DNA of 48,565 nucleotides from Phascolarctobacterium sp. (GTDB lineage: Bacteria > Bacillota > Negativicutes > Acidaminococcales > Acidaminococcaceae). The translations under genes and the position numbers were made by a program. Every line of letters begins with the position of its first letter. Within the stretch, counting starts at the first letter, position 1. The stretch lies in assembly GCA_020024105.1 (NCBI GenBank), contig JAHHUH010000013.1:1-48565 (forward strand). Direction: 5' to 3'. This document shows positions 15,161 to 24,502 of the stretch, in pieces. The notes beneath the pieces are model-generated. The model was not told the DNA's origin and ran no database searches. It saw nothing but the letters and a program-made list of their open reading frames with translations.

Positions 15161-17608
15161 ATGTTAGCATCTTTAGAATGGCTGAAACAATATGTGGATA
15201 TAAATATACCTACTGACGTGCTGGTGGATAGAATTACCCGTGCCGGCCTGGAGGTAGAAACTGTAACTAATTTGGGCGAAGGTCTAGAAGGCGTTTTGAC
15301 CGGTAAGGTTACCGAGATTTACCGTCATCCTAATTCTGACCATCTTTGGGTTTGCATGATGGATTATGGTCAAGGCATTGTCCAAATTTTAACTGGCGCT
15401 CAGAACGTACATCAAAATGATATGGTGCCAGTAGCAGTAGTTGGTAGCAGATTGCCAAAAACTTCTCGTAACCCGGAGGGCATGAAGCTGAAAAAAGCTA
15501 AAATGCGCGGTATGGATTCTTTTGGTATGCTTTGCAGTGCTGAGGAAATGGGTATTGATAGCAAATTATTACTTCCCGAGCAACGTGAGGGCATCTTTAT
15601 TCTGCCTCCTGATACTCCTATCGGTGTGGGTGTTAAGGAAGTATTGGGCTTAAACGATACTGTTATTGATATTGATTTAACTGCTAATCGTGCCGACTGC
15701 TTCTGTATGTTGGGTTTAGCTCGTGAAATTGCTGCTCTGACTGGCTGCGCTCTGAAACATCCTGCTTTGGAGGTTAAAGAGGCTGCTGCTGGTAATGTAG
15801 CGGATATGGCTAATATTAAGATTGAAGCACCGGAGCTGTGCAGCCGCTTCGGCGTTCGTATCTTAAAGAATATTAAAATTATGAATTCTCCTGAATGGAT
15901 GCAGAAACGCCTGCGTGCCTGCGGTATGCGTCCAATCAATAATGTAGTTGACGTAACCAACTATGTAATGTTGGAATTGGGGCAGCCCATGCATGCCTAT
16001 GACTATGATAAGGTTGTAGGCCACACTCTGATAGTACGTCGTGCTGCTGAGGGTGAAAAGCTGGTGACCTTGGATGGACAGGAGAGAGTTCTGGACAGCT
16101 CCATGATTACTATTGGTGATAACGAGGGTGCTATCGGCTTAGGTGGCGTGATGGGTGGTCTTGCTACTGAGGTTACAGATGCCACTGTTAATGTTATGCT
16201 GGAGGCTGCTACCTTTAACGGTCCCACCATTCGTCGCACCTCCCGTTCTTTAGGCTTACGTAGCGAGGCTAGTGGACGTTTTGAGCGCGGTGTGGATACT
16301 ATTCTGAACCATGATGCCCTGAACCGTGCTGCCAACCTCCTGGAGGCTATGGGAGCTTGTGAAACAGTTGCTGGTATTGTAGAAGCTTATCCGGAAGCAG
16401 TTGAGCCTGCTGTTATTAAAGTAACTCCGGCTGTTATTAATAGCCGTATCGGTATTAATATTGGTCGTGAGGAAATGATTGCTACCTTACGTAGCCTGCA
16501 GTTTGAGGTTGCTGAAGAGGGGGAGAGCATGGTTATTACTGTGCCCAGCTGGCGTAGTGATGTAACCTGCAATGCGGATATTAGTGAAGAAATTGCCCGT
16601 ATCCACGGTTTGGACCATATTGAATCCCACATGCCTGTTTTAGGTGTTGCTCAGGGTAAACAGCATATCGTAGAGGATGTAAAGGATTCCATCCAGGATT
16701 ACATGGCAGCCGTAGGTATGAATGAGGTTATGACCTATACCTTCATCAATCCCTCTGCTTTTGATAAATTACAATTACCTGCAGATGATCAACGTCGTCA
16801 GGCTATTGAGCTGTTGAATCCTATTACCGACGAATTTAAGATTATGCGTACTACCATGGCTCCCAGCTTGTTGAGCGCAGCTGCTTATAATTTGGCACGT
16901 CAGCACGCCCAGGTTGCTATTTTTGAGGTTGGCCGCATTTTCCAACCTAAGGCTTTACCTTTAAAGGAAGCACCTGTTGAGAAATCCATGCTCTGTGCCG
17001 TACTTAGTGGTAAGGCAAATGAATTGAACTGGTGTTCCAGCCGTGATAATGTGGATTTCTATGATATGAAGGGTGTTTTGGAGGGATTGATGGACAAGCT
17101 TCAGCTTCATAATTATCAGCTGGTGCATTGTGCAGTGCCCTATCTCCATCCTGGCAAGAGCTGTGCCGTAGAAGTTGAAGGAAAAATTATCGGCTGGTTC
17201 GGTGAAGTGCATCCTCTGGCTGAAGAAGCCTTCGGTTTAGGTCAGACCACCTATATTCTGGAGCTGGAGGTTGAACCCCTGGTGGCTGCTGCTACTGCTG
17301 TACCCCAATATCAGCATTTAGCCAAGTATCCCAGCATGAGCCGTGATATTGCCGTTGTAGTACCTGTTGAGGTAACTAATGCAGAATTATCCTTGGCTAT
17401 TCGTGAGCATGCAGGCGAGCTCTTGAAGGATGTAAAGGTATTCGATATCTACACTGGTAAGCAGGTTGCCGAGGGTTATAAGTCCATGGCCTTTAATTTG
17501 ACCTATCAGGCTGAGGATAGAACTCTGACTGATGCAGAGGTAGATGCCAGCATGAAGAAGGTTCTGGCTGAGGTAAGCGAAGCTTACAAAGCTAAATTGA
17601 GAGATTAA
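15161..17608 (+). CDS. pheT: Phenylalanyl-tRNA synthetase beta subunit
   Basis: The beta subunit binds tRNA and edits mischarged tyrosine. The full-length 815-residue protein contains, in order, an N-terminal segment LEWLKQYVDINI, a tRNA-binding OB domain (about 40-150), the B3/B4 editing module (about 210-390), the B5 domain (about 400-475), a degenerate synthetase core, and a C-terminal ferredoxin-fold anticodon-binding domain from about 720 (KYPSMSRDIAVVVP). It lies 11 bases after pheS and has AAGGAGG before its ATG. Confidence 0.97.
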   Translation: MLASLEWLKQYVDINIPTDVLVDRITRAGLEVETVTNLGEGLEGVLTGKVTEIYRHPNSDHLWVCMMDYGQGIVQILTGAQNVHQNDMVPVAVVGSRLPKTSRNPEGMKLKKAKMRGMDSFGMLCSAEEMGIDSKLLLPEQREGIFILPPDTPIGVGVKEVLGLNDTVIDIDLTANRADCFCMLGLAREIAALTGCALKHPALEVKEAAAGNVADMANIKIEAPELCSRFGVRILKNIKIMNSPEWMQKRLRACGMRPINNVVDVTNYVMLELGQPMHAYDYDKVVGHTLIVRRAAEGEKLVTLDGQERVLDSSMITIGDNEGAIGLGGVMGGLATEVTDATVNVMLEAATFNGPTIRRTSRSLGLRSEASGRFERGVDTILNHDALNRAANLLEAMGACETVAGIVEAYPEAVEPAVIKVTPAVINSRIGINIGREEMIATLRSLQFEVAEEGESMVITVPSWRSDVTCNADISEEIARIHGLDHIESHMPVLGVAQGKQHIVEDVKDSIQDYMAAVGMNEVMTYTFINPSAFDKLQLPADDQRRQAIELLNPITDEFKIMRTTMAPSLLSAAAYNLARQHAQVAIFEVGRIFQPKALPLKEAPVEKSMLCAVLSGKANELNWCSSRDNVDFYDMKGVLEGLMDKLQLHNYQLVHCAVPYLHPGKSCAVEVEGKIIGWFGEVHPLAEEAFGLGQTTYILELEVEPLVAAATAVPQYQHLAKYPSMSRDIAVVVPVEVTNAELSLAIREHAGELLKDVKVFDIYTGKQVAEGYKSMAFNLTYQAEDRTLTDAEVDASMKKVLAEVSEAYKAKLRD

Positions 17609-17617
17609 TAAATAAAA

Positions 17618-17652
17618 GATATCCACAGGTACAGTGTTTTCCTGTGGATATC
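17618..17652. repeat. Perfect inverted repeat with DnaA-box-like arms
   Basis: GATATCCACAGG and CCTGTGGATATC form perfect 12-bp arms around an 11-base centre. Each arm contains ATATCCACA, one base from the DnaA box TTATCCACA. No T run follows on either strand, so it is not a standard terminator. It lies between pheT and the bidirectional terminator. Function is unknown; RNA processing or protein binding are both possible. Confidence 0.6.
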
Positions 17653-17716
17653 GTTGTTGCTTCTGTTGATAACTTGACCATGTAAGTGGAAAAAAGTATT
17701 TACAAAGCATAAGAAA

Positions 17717-17749
17717 AGCCCCTACCAGAGCGGTAGGGGCTATTTTTTT
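17717..17749. terminator. Bidirectional terminator between pheT and hemL
   Basis: A ten-pair stem AGCCCCTACC/GGTAGGGGCT with loop AGAGC has seven T residues on the plus side and a TTTTCTT tract when read on the minus strand, so it can end both converging operons. Confidence 0.9.
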
Positions 17750-17760
17750 ACTAGGGGAAA

Positions 17761-19065
17761 TTATTTCTTGAGATGTTTAGCAACCTGCTTGAAGGAGTAA
17801 GCAGCAGCCTGTAAGGTTTTTTCGATATCTTCCGGGCTATGAGCCAGGGATAAGAAATTGGTTTCAAATTGGGAAGGAGGCAGATAAATACCCTTCTCCA
17901 ACATGCTGTGGAAATAAATTTTAAAGGCTTCCGGGTTACATTGTGTAGCACTTTCATAATCAGTAATGGGTTTGTCGCTAAAGAAAACAGTGAACATACT
18001 GCCTAAATGGTGTACTTGGACGGGGACCCCTGCTTCTGCAGCCGCTTTCTCCAGACCGGCAGTTAATTTAGCAGTAACAGCGGTCAGCTTATTGCATACA
18101 TCGTTTTCTATCATATAGGTCAAAGCAGCAATGCCGGCATTCATGGCCAAGGGGTTACCGCTTAAGGTACCAGCCTGATACATCGGACCAGCAGGAGAAA
18201 CCATCATCATGATTTCACGCTTGCCGCCATAGGCAGCAACAGGAAGGCCACCACCAATAACCTTGCCTAGACAGGTGATATCAGGGTCAATATTATAGAG
18301 GGACTGGCTGCCGCCCTGAGCACCTCTAAAGCCGCTCATAACCTCGTCACAGATAAGGAGGGCTCCGTGTTTTTTGGTAATTTTACGTACAAAATCCAGG
18401 AAGCCGTCATGGGGCAATACTAGACCCATATTACCGGGCGTCGGTTCCATGATAACAGCTGCGATTTCTTTACCCTTTTCAGCAAAAACAGCCTCCAAGG
18501 CAGTTTCATCATTAAAAGGAACAGTAATGGTATTCATGGCTACGCCTCTGGGAACACCGGGGCTGTCCGGTACGCCACAGGTGGTAGCACCGCTGCCGGC
18601 CTTGACCAGCAGGCTGTCGTGGTGACCGTGGTAGCAGCCGATAAATTTAACAATACTTTCACGTTTAGTATAGGCACGGGCCAGACGTAACGCACTCATG
18701 GTTGCTTCGGTACCGCTGTTAACAAAGCGTACCATTTCCACGGATTTGATCAGCTTGCAGATAAGCTTGGCCAGTTCTATTTCGGCAACGGTGGGGGCGC
18801 CATAGGAGGTACCGCGGTCCACGGCAGCTTTAATAGCCTTGGCAACACAATCAGGAACATGACCCATGAGCAGGGGACCGTAGGACATTACATAATCGAT
18901 GTATTCATTACCGTCGATATCATAGATTTTGCTGCCCTTACCATTCTGGATGAAGGGCGGTACGCCACCTACACTGCGGAAGGAACGTACGGGGCTGTTT
19001 ACGCCACCGGGAGTATATTCTTGTGCTTCAGCAAAGGCACGAGTAGATTTAGTAAGGTTTAACAT
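17761..19065 (-). CDS. hemL: Glutamate-1-semialdehyde 2,1-aminomutase
   Basis: HemL makes 5-aminolevulinate from glutamate-1-semialdehyde, the second step of the C5 route. The 434-residue class III aminotransferase-fold protein shows EYTPGGVNSPVRSF, NSGTEATMSALRLAR, CDEVMSGFRG, and the pyridoxal phosphate lysine in CLGKVIGGG (Lys268). AAGGAGAT precedes the ATG. It is the last gene of the hem operon although its product acts right after HemA. Confidence 0.97.
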   Translation of the reverse strand: MLNLTKSTRAFAEAQEYTPGGVNSPVRSFRSVGGVPPFIQNGKGSKIYDIDGNEYIDYVMSYGPLLMGHVPDCVAKAIKAAVDRGTSYGAPTVAEIELAKLICKLIKSVEMVRFVNSGTEATMSALRLARAYTKRESIVKFIGCYHGHHDSLLVKAGSGATTCGVPDSPGVPRGVAMNTITVPFNDETALEAVFAEKGKEIAAVIMEPTPGNMGLVLPHDGFLDFVRKITKKHGALLICDEVMSGFRGAQGGSQSLYNIDPDITCLGKVIGGGLPVAAYGGKREIMMMVSPAGPMYQAGTLSGNPLAMNAGIAALTYMIENDVCNKLTAVTAKLTAGLEKAAAEAGVPVQVHHLGSMFTVFFSDKPITDYESATQCNPEAFKIYFHSMLEKGIYLPPSQFETNFLSLAHSPEDIEKTLQAAAYSFKQVAKHLKK

Positions 19066-19081
19066 GGCTGATCTCCTTTAC

Positions 19082-20059
19082 TTATTCCTGTAACCATTTG
19101 GCAACGTCCAGAGCATGGTAGGTGATAATCATCTTGGCACCGGCACGTTTGAAGCCCAGCATGTTTTCCATAACGATACGTTTTTCATCAATCCAGCCCT
19201 TTTCGGCAGCTGCTTTGACCATGGCATATTCGCCACTGACGTTGTAAACGCACAAGGGCATATTAAACATTTCGTGAGCTCTTGCTACGACGTCCAGGAA
19301 AGCTAATGCAGGCTTTACCATGATGATATCTGCGCCTTCCTCAATATCCAGCTCAATTTCGCGCATAGCTTCATTGGTATTTGCAGGGTCCATCTGGTAG
19401 CCTTTACGATCGCCCTTGGAGGGAGCGGAATCCGCAGCCGCACGGAAGGGACCATAATAGGCGGAAGCAAATTTTGCAGAGTAGGCCATAATAGGAACAT
19501 TGGTGAAGCCTGCCTCATCCAGAGCAGTACGGATGGCCTGTACATAACCGTCCATCATATTTGAGGGAGCAATGATATCTGCACCGGCACGAGCATGGGA
19601 AACCGCAACCTTAGCCAAAAGAGGAAGGGTGGCATCATTATTGACAGTGCATCCATTTTCTAAAACACCACAATGTCCATGTTCGGTGTATTCGCACAGG
19701 CAGACGTCAGTAGTAACAACCAGTTCGGGATATTTAGCCTTAATTAGTCTGCAGGCCTGTTGAACAGGCTCATTATCATCCCAGGCAGAGCTGCCCAGTG
19801 CATCCTTGTAGGAGGGAATACCGAAGAGGATAACGGAAGGAATACCTAGAGCCACTACCTCATCGATGCATTCCATCACCCGGTCCAGAGACCAGTGATA
19901 GTTGCCGGGTAGGGATTCGATTTCGTGTTTAATATTTTCGCCAGGAACGACGAAAATAGGGTAAATCAGATCTTTGACAGAAATAGTAGTCTCACAGATC
20001 ATGCTACGTAAATTTTCAGTAGCACGTAAGCGACGGGGACGGTAAGTAGGGAATACCAT
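19082..20059 (-). CDS. hemB: Porphobilinogen synthase (delta-aminolevulinic acid dehydratase)
   Basis: HemB condenses two 5-aminolevulinate molecules into porphobilinogen. The 325-residue sequence carries the Schiff-base lysines in MAYSAKFAS and IMVKPALAF, and a zinc-site cysteine triad at Cys120, Cys122 and Cys130 (DVCLCEYTEHGHCG), so it is of the zinc-dependent class. GGAGTGA precedes the ATG. It follows the cobA-hemD stop by six bases. Confidence 0.97.
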   Translation of the reverse strand: MVFPTYRPRRLRATENLRSMICETTISVKDLIYPIFVVPGENIKHEIESLPGNYHWSLDRVMECIDEVVALGIPSVILFGIPSYKDALGSSAWDDNEPVQQACRLIKAKYPELVVTTDVCLCEYTEHGHCGVLENGCTVNNDATLPLLAKVAVSHARAGADIIAPSNMMDGYVQAIRTALDEAGFTNVPIMAYSAKFASAYYGPFRAAADSAPSKGDRKGYQMDPANTNEAMREIELDIEEGADIIMVKPALAFLDVVARAHEMFNMPLCVYNVSGEYAMVKAAAEKGWIDEKRIVMENMLGFKRAGAKMIITYHALDVAKWLQE

Positions 20060-20065
20060 GATAAA

Positions 20066-21583
20066 TCACTCCTTGTAAGAATTTTCAATGGCGGTTACCA
20101 AGCCGTCAATAGTATATTCAGCAGCAGTAATAACTGGGTTTAAACCATTGGCTTTACAGGTAGCACCCGTAATGGGGCCGATGACTGCTGTTTTAACCTT
20201 AGTTAAAAGCTCTTTCTTTTGGCCTAACATATTTACCAGATTGGCAACAGTTGAGGAGCTGGTAAAGGTTACCATATCAATTTTACCTGCTTCGAGAGCT
20301 TGAATCAAGTCCTCGGCATTGGCACTATCGCAGATAGTTTCGTAAGCGGTTACCACATTTACTGTAGCTCCGGCGGCACGAAGAGCCTCGGGAAGGATTT
20401 CCCTGGCTACCTTAGCTCGAGGTAATAGAATTTTTTCACCGGCCTTGATTTCGCCTTTGAGCGCGTCAATCATTTCTTCGGCCTTATATTCAGCAGGAAT
20501 GACATCAGCGATTAGGCCGTGGTGCTGCAAGGCCTTAGCAGTAGCAGAGCCGATAGCACCGATTTTGGCATGTGCTAAAGCGCGGGTATCCTTACCGGCA
20601 GCAGCCAGGCGTTCAAAGAAATATTTAACACCGTTGACGCTGGTGAAGAGCAGCCAACTGTAGCTTTTTATTTCTGCAATGGCCTGGTCTAGAGGGGCAA
20701 AGTCCGTAGTAGGAATAATCTTGATTGCTGGCAGCTCGGTAACACGAGCACCCAGCTCCTCTAATTTAGCGGTCAGCCTGCTGGCTTGTGCGCGGGCACG
20801 GGTAACAAGAATATGCTTGCCGAAGAGGGGTTTATTATCGAACCATTGTAGCTGGTCACGTAATTTTACTACTTCGCCTACTAAAAAGATAGCAGGTGGT
20901 TTTAAACCCTGTTTTTTTACATCGGCAGCAGCGTTACCTACGGTTGTAATTAAAGTTTCCTGATTGGGACGGGTGCCCCAACGGATAACAGCTGCAGGAC
21001 AGTCTGCAGATCGGCCGTTGGCAATCAGCTGGCTGGAAATACGTTCAATGTTTTCTACACCCATCAGGAAAACCAAGGTATCCACGGAGGTAGCTAGGCC
21101 CTTCCAGTTGATAGTGGACTCACTCTTGGTGGGGTCTTCGTGTCCTGTGATAACGGCAAAGGAGGTTGCCACATGACGATGGGTAACAGGAATACCTGCA
21201 TATTCAGCAACTGCAATAGCAGAGGTTACACCGGGGATGAATTCAAAAGGGAGACCTGCTTCGCGCAGCTCAATGGCTTCTTCACCGCCACGGCCGAAGA
21301 CAAAGGGGTCGCCGCCCTTTAAACGAGCTACAATTTTACCTTCGGCAGCTAATTTTACTAAAAGCTTATTAATATCGGGTTGGCGCATGGTATGGTTTGC
21401 GCTGGCCTTGCCCACATAAATCATTTCTGCCTCCTTGCGGGCATAGGCGATAATACGAGGGTCTGCCAAACGGTCGTAGACAACTGCATCGGCAATTTCC
21501 AGGCAATGCTTAGCCTTCAGACCTAATAGACCAGGATCGCCAGGACCTGCACCAATCAAATAAACTTTACCCTTTTGTGTCAT
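20066..21583 (-). CDS. cobA-hemD: Fused uroporphyrinogen-III C-methyltransferase / uroporphyrinogen-III synthase
   Basis: Two enzymes in one 505-residue chain. Residues 1 to about 245 are the S-adenosylmethionine-dependent methyltransferase (VYLIGAGPGDPGLLGLKA, ARLKGGDPFVFGRGGEE, PGVTSAIAVAEYAGIP) that turns uroporphyrinogen III into precorrin-2. Residues from about 253 onward are HemD (ILVTRARAQASRL, VTFTSSSTVANLV), which closes and inverts ring D to make uroporphyrinogen III. The fusion places the branch enzyme next to the enzyme that makes its substrate, which is common in Bacillota that need sirohaem or cobalamin. GGAG lies ten bases before the ATG. Confidence 0.95.
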   Translation of the reverse strand: MTQKGKVYLIGAGPGDPGLLGLKAKHCLEIADAVVYDRLADPRIIAYARKEAEMIYVGKASANHTMRQPDINKLLVKLAAEGKIVARLKGGDPFVFGRGGEEAIELREAGLPFEFIPGVTSAIAVAEYAGIPVTHRHVATSFAVITGHEDPTKSESTINWKGLATSVDTLVFLMGVENIERISSQLIANGRSADCPAAVIRWGTRPNQETLITTVGNAAADVKKQGLKPPAIFLVGEVVKLRDQLQWFDNKPLFGKHILVTRARAQASRLTAKLEELGARVTELPAIKIIPTTDFAPLDQAIAEIKSYSWLLFTSVNGVKYFFERLAAAGKDTRALAHAKIGAIGSATAKALQHHGLIADVIPAEYKAEEMIDALKGEIKAGEKILLPRAKVAREILPEALRAAGATVNVVTAYETICDSANAEDLIQALEAGKIDMVTFTSSSTVANLVNMLGQKKELLTKVKTAVIGPITGATCKANGLNPVITAAEYTIDGLVTAIENSYKE

Positions 21584-21597
21584 TTTATCACGACTCC

Positions 21598-22518
21598 TTA
21601 TAAGATTTCTGCAAGAATTTCCTTGCCGCCATGGGCAAGCATTTTTTCACAAAGCTGTTTACCTAAAGCTACAGCATCAGTAGCCTCGCCGCTTATCCTA
21701 TCGCGGAGAATGGTCCGACCGTCCAGGGAAGCGATAATAGCCTCCAGCTGTACGTTATTATTCTGTACTACGGCATGGACGCCGATGGGAACCTGACAAC
21801 CGCCTTCAATAACATTGAGGAAGGAACGTTCAGCATCAGTAGCAATTTTAGTTTCCTGGTCAGTCAAAAAGTCCAACATGGTCCTAACCTCAAGATTATC
21901 CTGACGGCATTCAATTGCTAAGGCACCCTGGCCCACAGCCGGCAGGCAGACCTTATTAGGAATAATTTCTTTAATTCTGTCAGCATAACCCAAACGTTGC
22001 AGACCAGCAGAGGCTAGAATAATAGCATCCATCTGGCCCTCGTCCAGTTTACGTAGGCGGGTATCCACATTGCCTCGTAGGTCAACAATATCCAGGTCGG
22101 GATGAGCTGCTAAAATTTGGGCACGACGGCGGAGGCTGGAGGTACCGAGAATAGCATGGGGTGGCATTTCGGCTAAAGAAGAGTACTTATTGCTGACAAA
22201 GGCATCACCAACCGTAGCACGGGCAGTGATTGCGGCCAGGCATAAATCATCGGGTAAAACGGTGGGCATATCCTTAAGGCTATGCACGGCCAGGTCTATG
22301 GTGCCAGCCAATAATTCGTTTTCAATTTCCTTGGTAAAGAGACCTTTACCGCCAATTTTGGACAGGGGAACGTCTAAAATACGGTCGCCCTTAGTGACAA
22401 TTTCCTTGAGGATTACTTCGCAATCTGGATACTGCTTACGTAGTAAGCTGGCAATATGTCGGCTCTGCCACATAGCCAGGAGACTTTTTCTAGTCCCAAT
22501 CACTAATTTTGTTTTCAT
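21598..22518 (-). CDS. hemC: Porphobilinogen deaminase (hydroxymethylbilane synthase)
   Basis: HemC joins four porphobilinogen units into hydroxymethylbilane. The protein begins KTKLVIGTRKSLLAMWQS, and contains SLKDMPT, and RAQILAAHPDLDIVDLRGNV; the cysteine that carries the dipyrromethane cofactor lies in GGCQVPIGVHA. The gene overlaps the end of hemA. Two starts are possible: ATG 22518 (306 residues, best match to family N-termini) or ATG 22530 (310 residues); GAGGGAG upstream does not settle it. Confidence 0.95.
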   Translation of the reverse strand: MKTKLVIGTRKSLLAMWQSRHIASLLRKQYPDCEVILKEIVTKGDRILDVPLSKIGGKGLFTKEIENELLAGTIDLAVHSLKDMPTVLPDDLCLAAITARATVGDAFVSNKYSSLAEMPPHAILGTSSLRRRAQILAAHPDLDIVDLRGNVDTRLRKLDEGQMDAIILASAGLQRLGYADRIKEIIPNKVCLPAVGQGALAIECRQDNLEVRTMLDFLTDQETKIATDAERSFLNVIEGGCQVPIGVHAVVQNNNVQLEAIIASLDGRTILRDRISGEATDAVALGKQLCEKMLAHGGKEILAEIL

Positions 22519-23794
22519 CACCAAATCCATCTCCCTCTTCGTCTAATAGGAATAATTCACAAATCATTTTTTTGTAGTGATCTTCAGTACTGGTACCTGC
22601 AGCGGTATTCATGGCAATCATGGGCTCACGCAGAAATTTATGTTCAATTCTTTGGGTCATTATATCAATAATATGGCGTTCCCGGTCAGTCAGTTTAGGC
22701 ATTTTGATAAGGGCTTTTTTTAAGACCTTTTGTCGGAGAAAATTCATCTTATCGTGAAGCTGTACCATGACGGGACGCATGGTCAGATAGCGTAAGCGTT
22801 CCTTGAGGGAAACGATTTCCTCTTCGATAATCTGTGCCGCAGTGTAAGCCTCCTGGCTGCGGAAGCTTTTGTTGACATCCACTAAATTTTCTAAATCATC
22901 GATGTTGAAAAGAGTAATTCCTTCCATCTCTGCTAAAGCAGGGTCCACATCACGGGGAACGGCAATATCAATAATTACCAGCTTTTTGCCTACTCGCTGG
23001 GTCAGTAGGGGCTTCATGCCCTCTGCAGTCAGTACATAGTGAGGTGCACCGGTGGAGGTAATAATTATATCAGCCGTGGCAGCAGCGACATTCATCTGGG
23101 AGAACTGAATGGCTTGTCCATTAAATTTTTCCGCCATTTCCTGGGCATGGGCAAAATTACGATTGCTGACAATAATACTGCTGGCACCCTTATCAATCAA
23201 ATGGCGGGCAGTCAGCTCGCTCATTTTACCGGCACCGAGAATTATAATTTTAGCATTAGTAATATCACCTAGTACGTCCATGGCTAAATCTACGGCAGCA
23301 GAGGAAACAGAAACACTGCTGTAGGCGATTCTCGTTTCCGTCCTTACCTTTTTACCCACGGCAATAGCCCTGTTCATCAGGGTATTCATAAAGGTATCGG
23401 TCATACCACTATTACGGGCTAATTGGTAGGCGACCTTAATCTGATTTAAAATTTGTCCTTCACCAATAATTAAGGAGTCCAGGCTGGCTGCTACGCGGAA
23501 CAGGTGGCGGACGCAGTTCGTACCGGAAAGATTGTAGAAGTACTTACTATCATATTCTTCTCCAGCAACATGTTTAACAAGCTTCTTAATATAGGCAACG
23601 GCTTCACTCTTGTTTTCCATTACCATGTACAGCTCTGTACGGTTACAGGTGGAAAGGAGCATGGCTTCAGGAATATTATCGTAATTGCGCAAACGACGTA
23701 GAATTTTTTCTATTCTATCGGCGGTAAAATTAAAACGCTCACGAATTTCAACGGGAGCGGTTTTGTGATTGAGACCTAAAACAGTTAACTGCAT
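22490..23794 (-). CDS. hemA: Glutamyl-tRNA reductase
   Basis: HemA reduces glutamyl-tRNA to glutamate-1-semialdehyde with NADPH, the committed and usually regulated step of C5 tetrapyrrole synthesis. The 434-residue protein has the N-terminal LGLNHKTAPVEIRE, the catalytic Cys50 in LLSTCNRTELY, a nucleotide-binding fold at IIILGAGKMSELTARHL, and a C-terminal dimerisation helix. AAGGAGAAG precedes the ATG. It overlaps the precorrin-2 dehydrogenase gene by 47 bases upstream and hemC downstream, which implies coupled translation. Confidence 0.97.
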   Translation of the reverse strand: MQLTVLGLNHKTAPVEIRERFNFTADRIEKILRRLRNYDNIPEAMLLSTCNRTELYMVMENKSEAVAYIKKLVKHVAGEEYDSKYFYNLSGTNCVRHLFRVAASLDSLIIGEGQILNQIKVAYQLARNSGMTDTFMNTLMNRAIAVGKKVRTETRIAYSSVSVSSAAVDLAMDVLGDITNAKIIILGAGKMSELTARHLIDKGASSIIVSNRNFAHAQEMAEKFNGQAIQFSQMNVAAATADIIITSTGAPHYVLTAEGMKPLLTQRVGKKLVIIDIAVPRDVDPALAEMEGITLFNIDDLENLVDVNKSFRSQEAYTAAQIIEEEIVSLKERLRYLTMRPVMVQLHDKMNFLRQKVLKKALIKMPKLTDRERHIIDIMTQRIEHKFLREPMIAMNTAAGTSTEDHYKKMICELFLLDEEGDGFGDENKISDWD

Positions 23795-24413
23795 GAATGA
23801 TCTTCTCCTTTGCGGCAGTATAGTTATTCTCTTCTAAGAGATTGATAATTTCTTCTGTTAGAGCTTGACGCCAGAAGCTGGTGCGTGTAGCTGGGGTAGA
23901 AGGAAGCTTTTGTACCTCCTGACGTATTTCTTGTAAAAAATCGTTAAATTCAACCATAGCAGGTGTTAATTTATTATCTAGATATTTTTTTAGTAGCCTG
24001 GTATAGGCCGGCATTCCACCTGTAGCAATAGTAAGGGTAATATTTTCCTTGACCAGTGAGGCGGGTACGGTAAAATTACCCAGCTCCGGTTCTGTGACAT
24101 TATTGCAGAGAAAAGGCGCCTGCCTAGTAACCTCCCTGTTGATGACTTTACTGTCAGTAGCAGCAATAACTAGAAAGGCATTATCCAGCTGCTGTGGCTG
24201 GTAGGTCTTTGCAATCAGGGTGCAGTGTGTCTGTCTCGTCGCTTCCTCAATTCCTGTAGTAAACTGGGGAGCAATGACGGTTACGCTGGCTCCAGCCTGT
24301 AGGAGACTATGAAGCTTTCTTTCGGCAACAGAGCCGCCACCGATGATAACACACTTTTTCCCTGTTAAATTTAACATAGTAGGATATGTGAATAAACGTC
24401 CTTTTTGATACAT
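23748..24413 (-). CDS. Precorrin-2 dehydrogenase (SirC/Met8p family)
   Basis: An NAD-dependent enzyme that oxidises precorrin-2 to sirohydrochlorin and may also insert a metal. The 221-residue chain has the Rossmann motif VIIGGGSVAERKLHSLL near residue 22, the family segment CNNVTEPELGNFTVPASL, and a following dimerisation region with GGMPAYTRLLKKYLD. It lacks a methyltransferase domain; that activity sits in the separate cobA-hemD gene of the same operon. AGGTGA lies four bases before the ATG, and the reading YPTMLNLTGKKC matches family N-termini. It is the first gene of the hem operon. Confidence 0.93.
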   Translation of the reverse strand: MYQKGRLFTYPTMLNLTGKKCVIIGGGSVAERKLHSLLQAGASVTVIAPQFTTGIEEATRQTHCTLIAKTYQPQQLDNAFLVIAATDSKVINREVTRQAPFLCNNVTEPELGNFTVPASLVKENITLTIATGGMPAYTRLLKKYLDNKLTPAMVEFNDFLQEIRQEVQKLPSTPATRTSFWRQALTEEIINLLEENNYTAAKEKIIHAVNCFRSQSQNRSR

Positions 24414-24473
24414 ATTATCACCTATGCTTTATTGTGTTAGATTTTACTAAATACGTATAAATTCAACTTCTTC

Positions 24474-24502
24474 ATAGTATCATATCTTGAGAAATACCGC
24501 AA
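24474..24502 (-). promoter_or_regulatory. hem operon promoter
   Basis: On the minus strand TTGCGG (24502-24497) and TACTAT (24479-24474) are 17 bp apart, with TGA before the -10. The start would be near 24467, about 54 bases before the first gene, too short for a cobalamin riboswitch. Confidence 0.6.

Noticed and set aside
17618..17652. Inverted repeat after pheT as the operon terminator
   Set aside because: No T run follows on either strand and a proper terminator lies 65 bases further on.
24414..24480. Cobalamin riboswitch before the hem/cob operon
   Set aside because: The predicted leader is only about 54 bases and shows no B12-box-like sequence.
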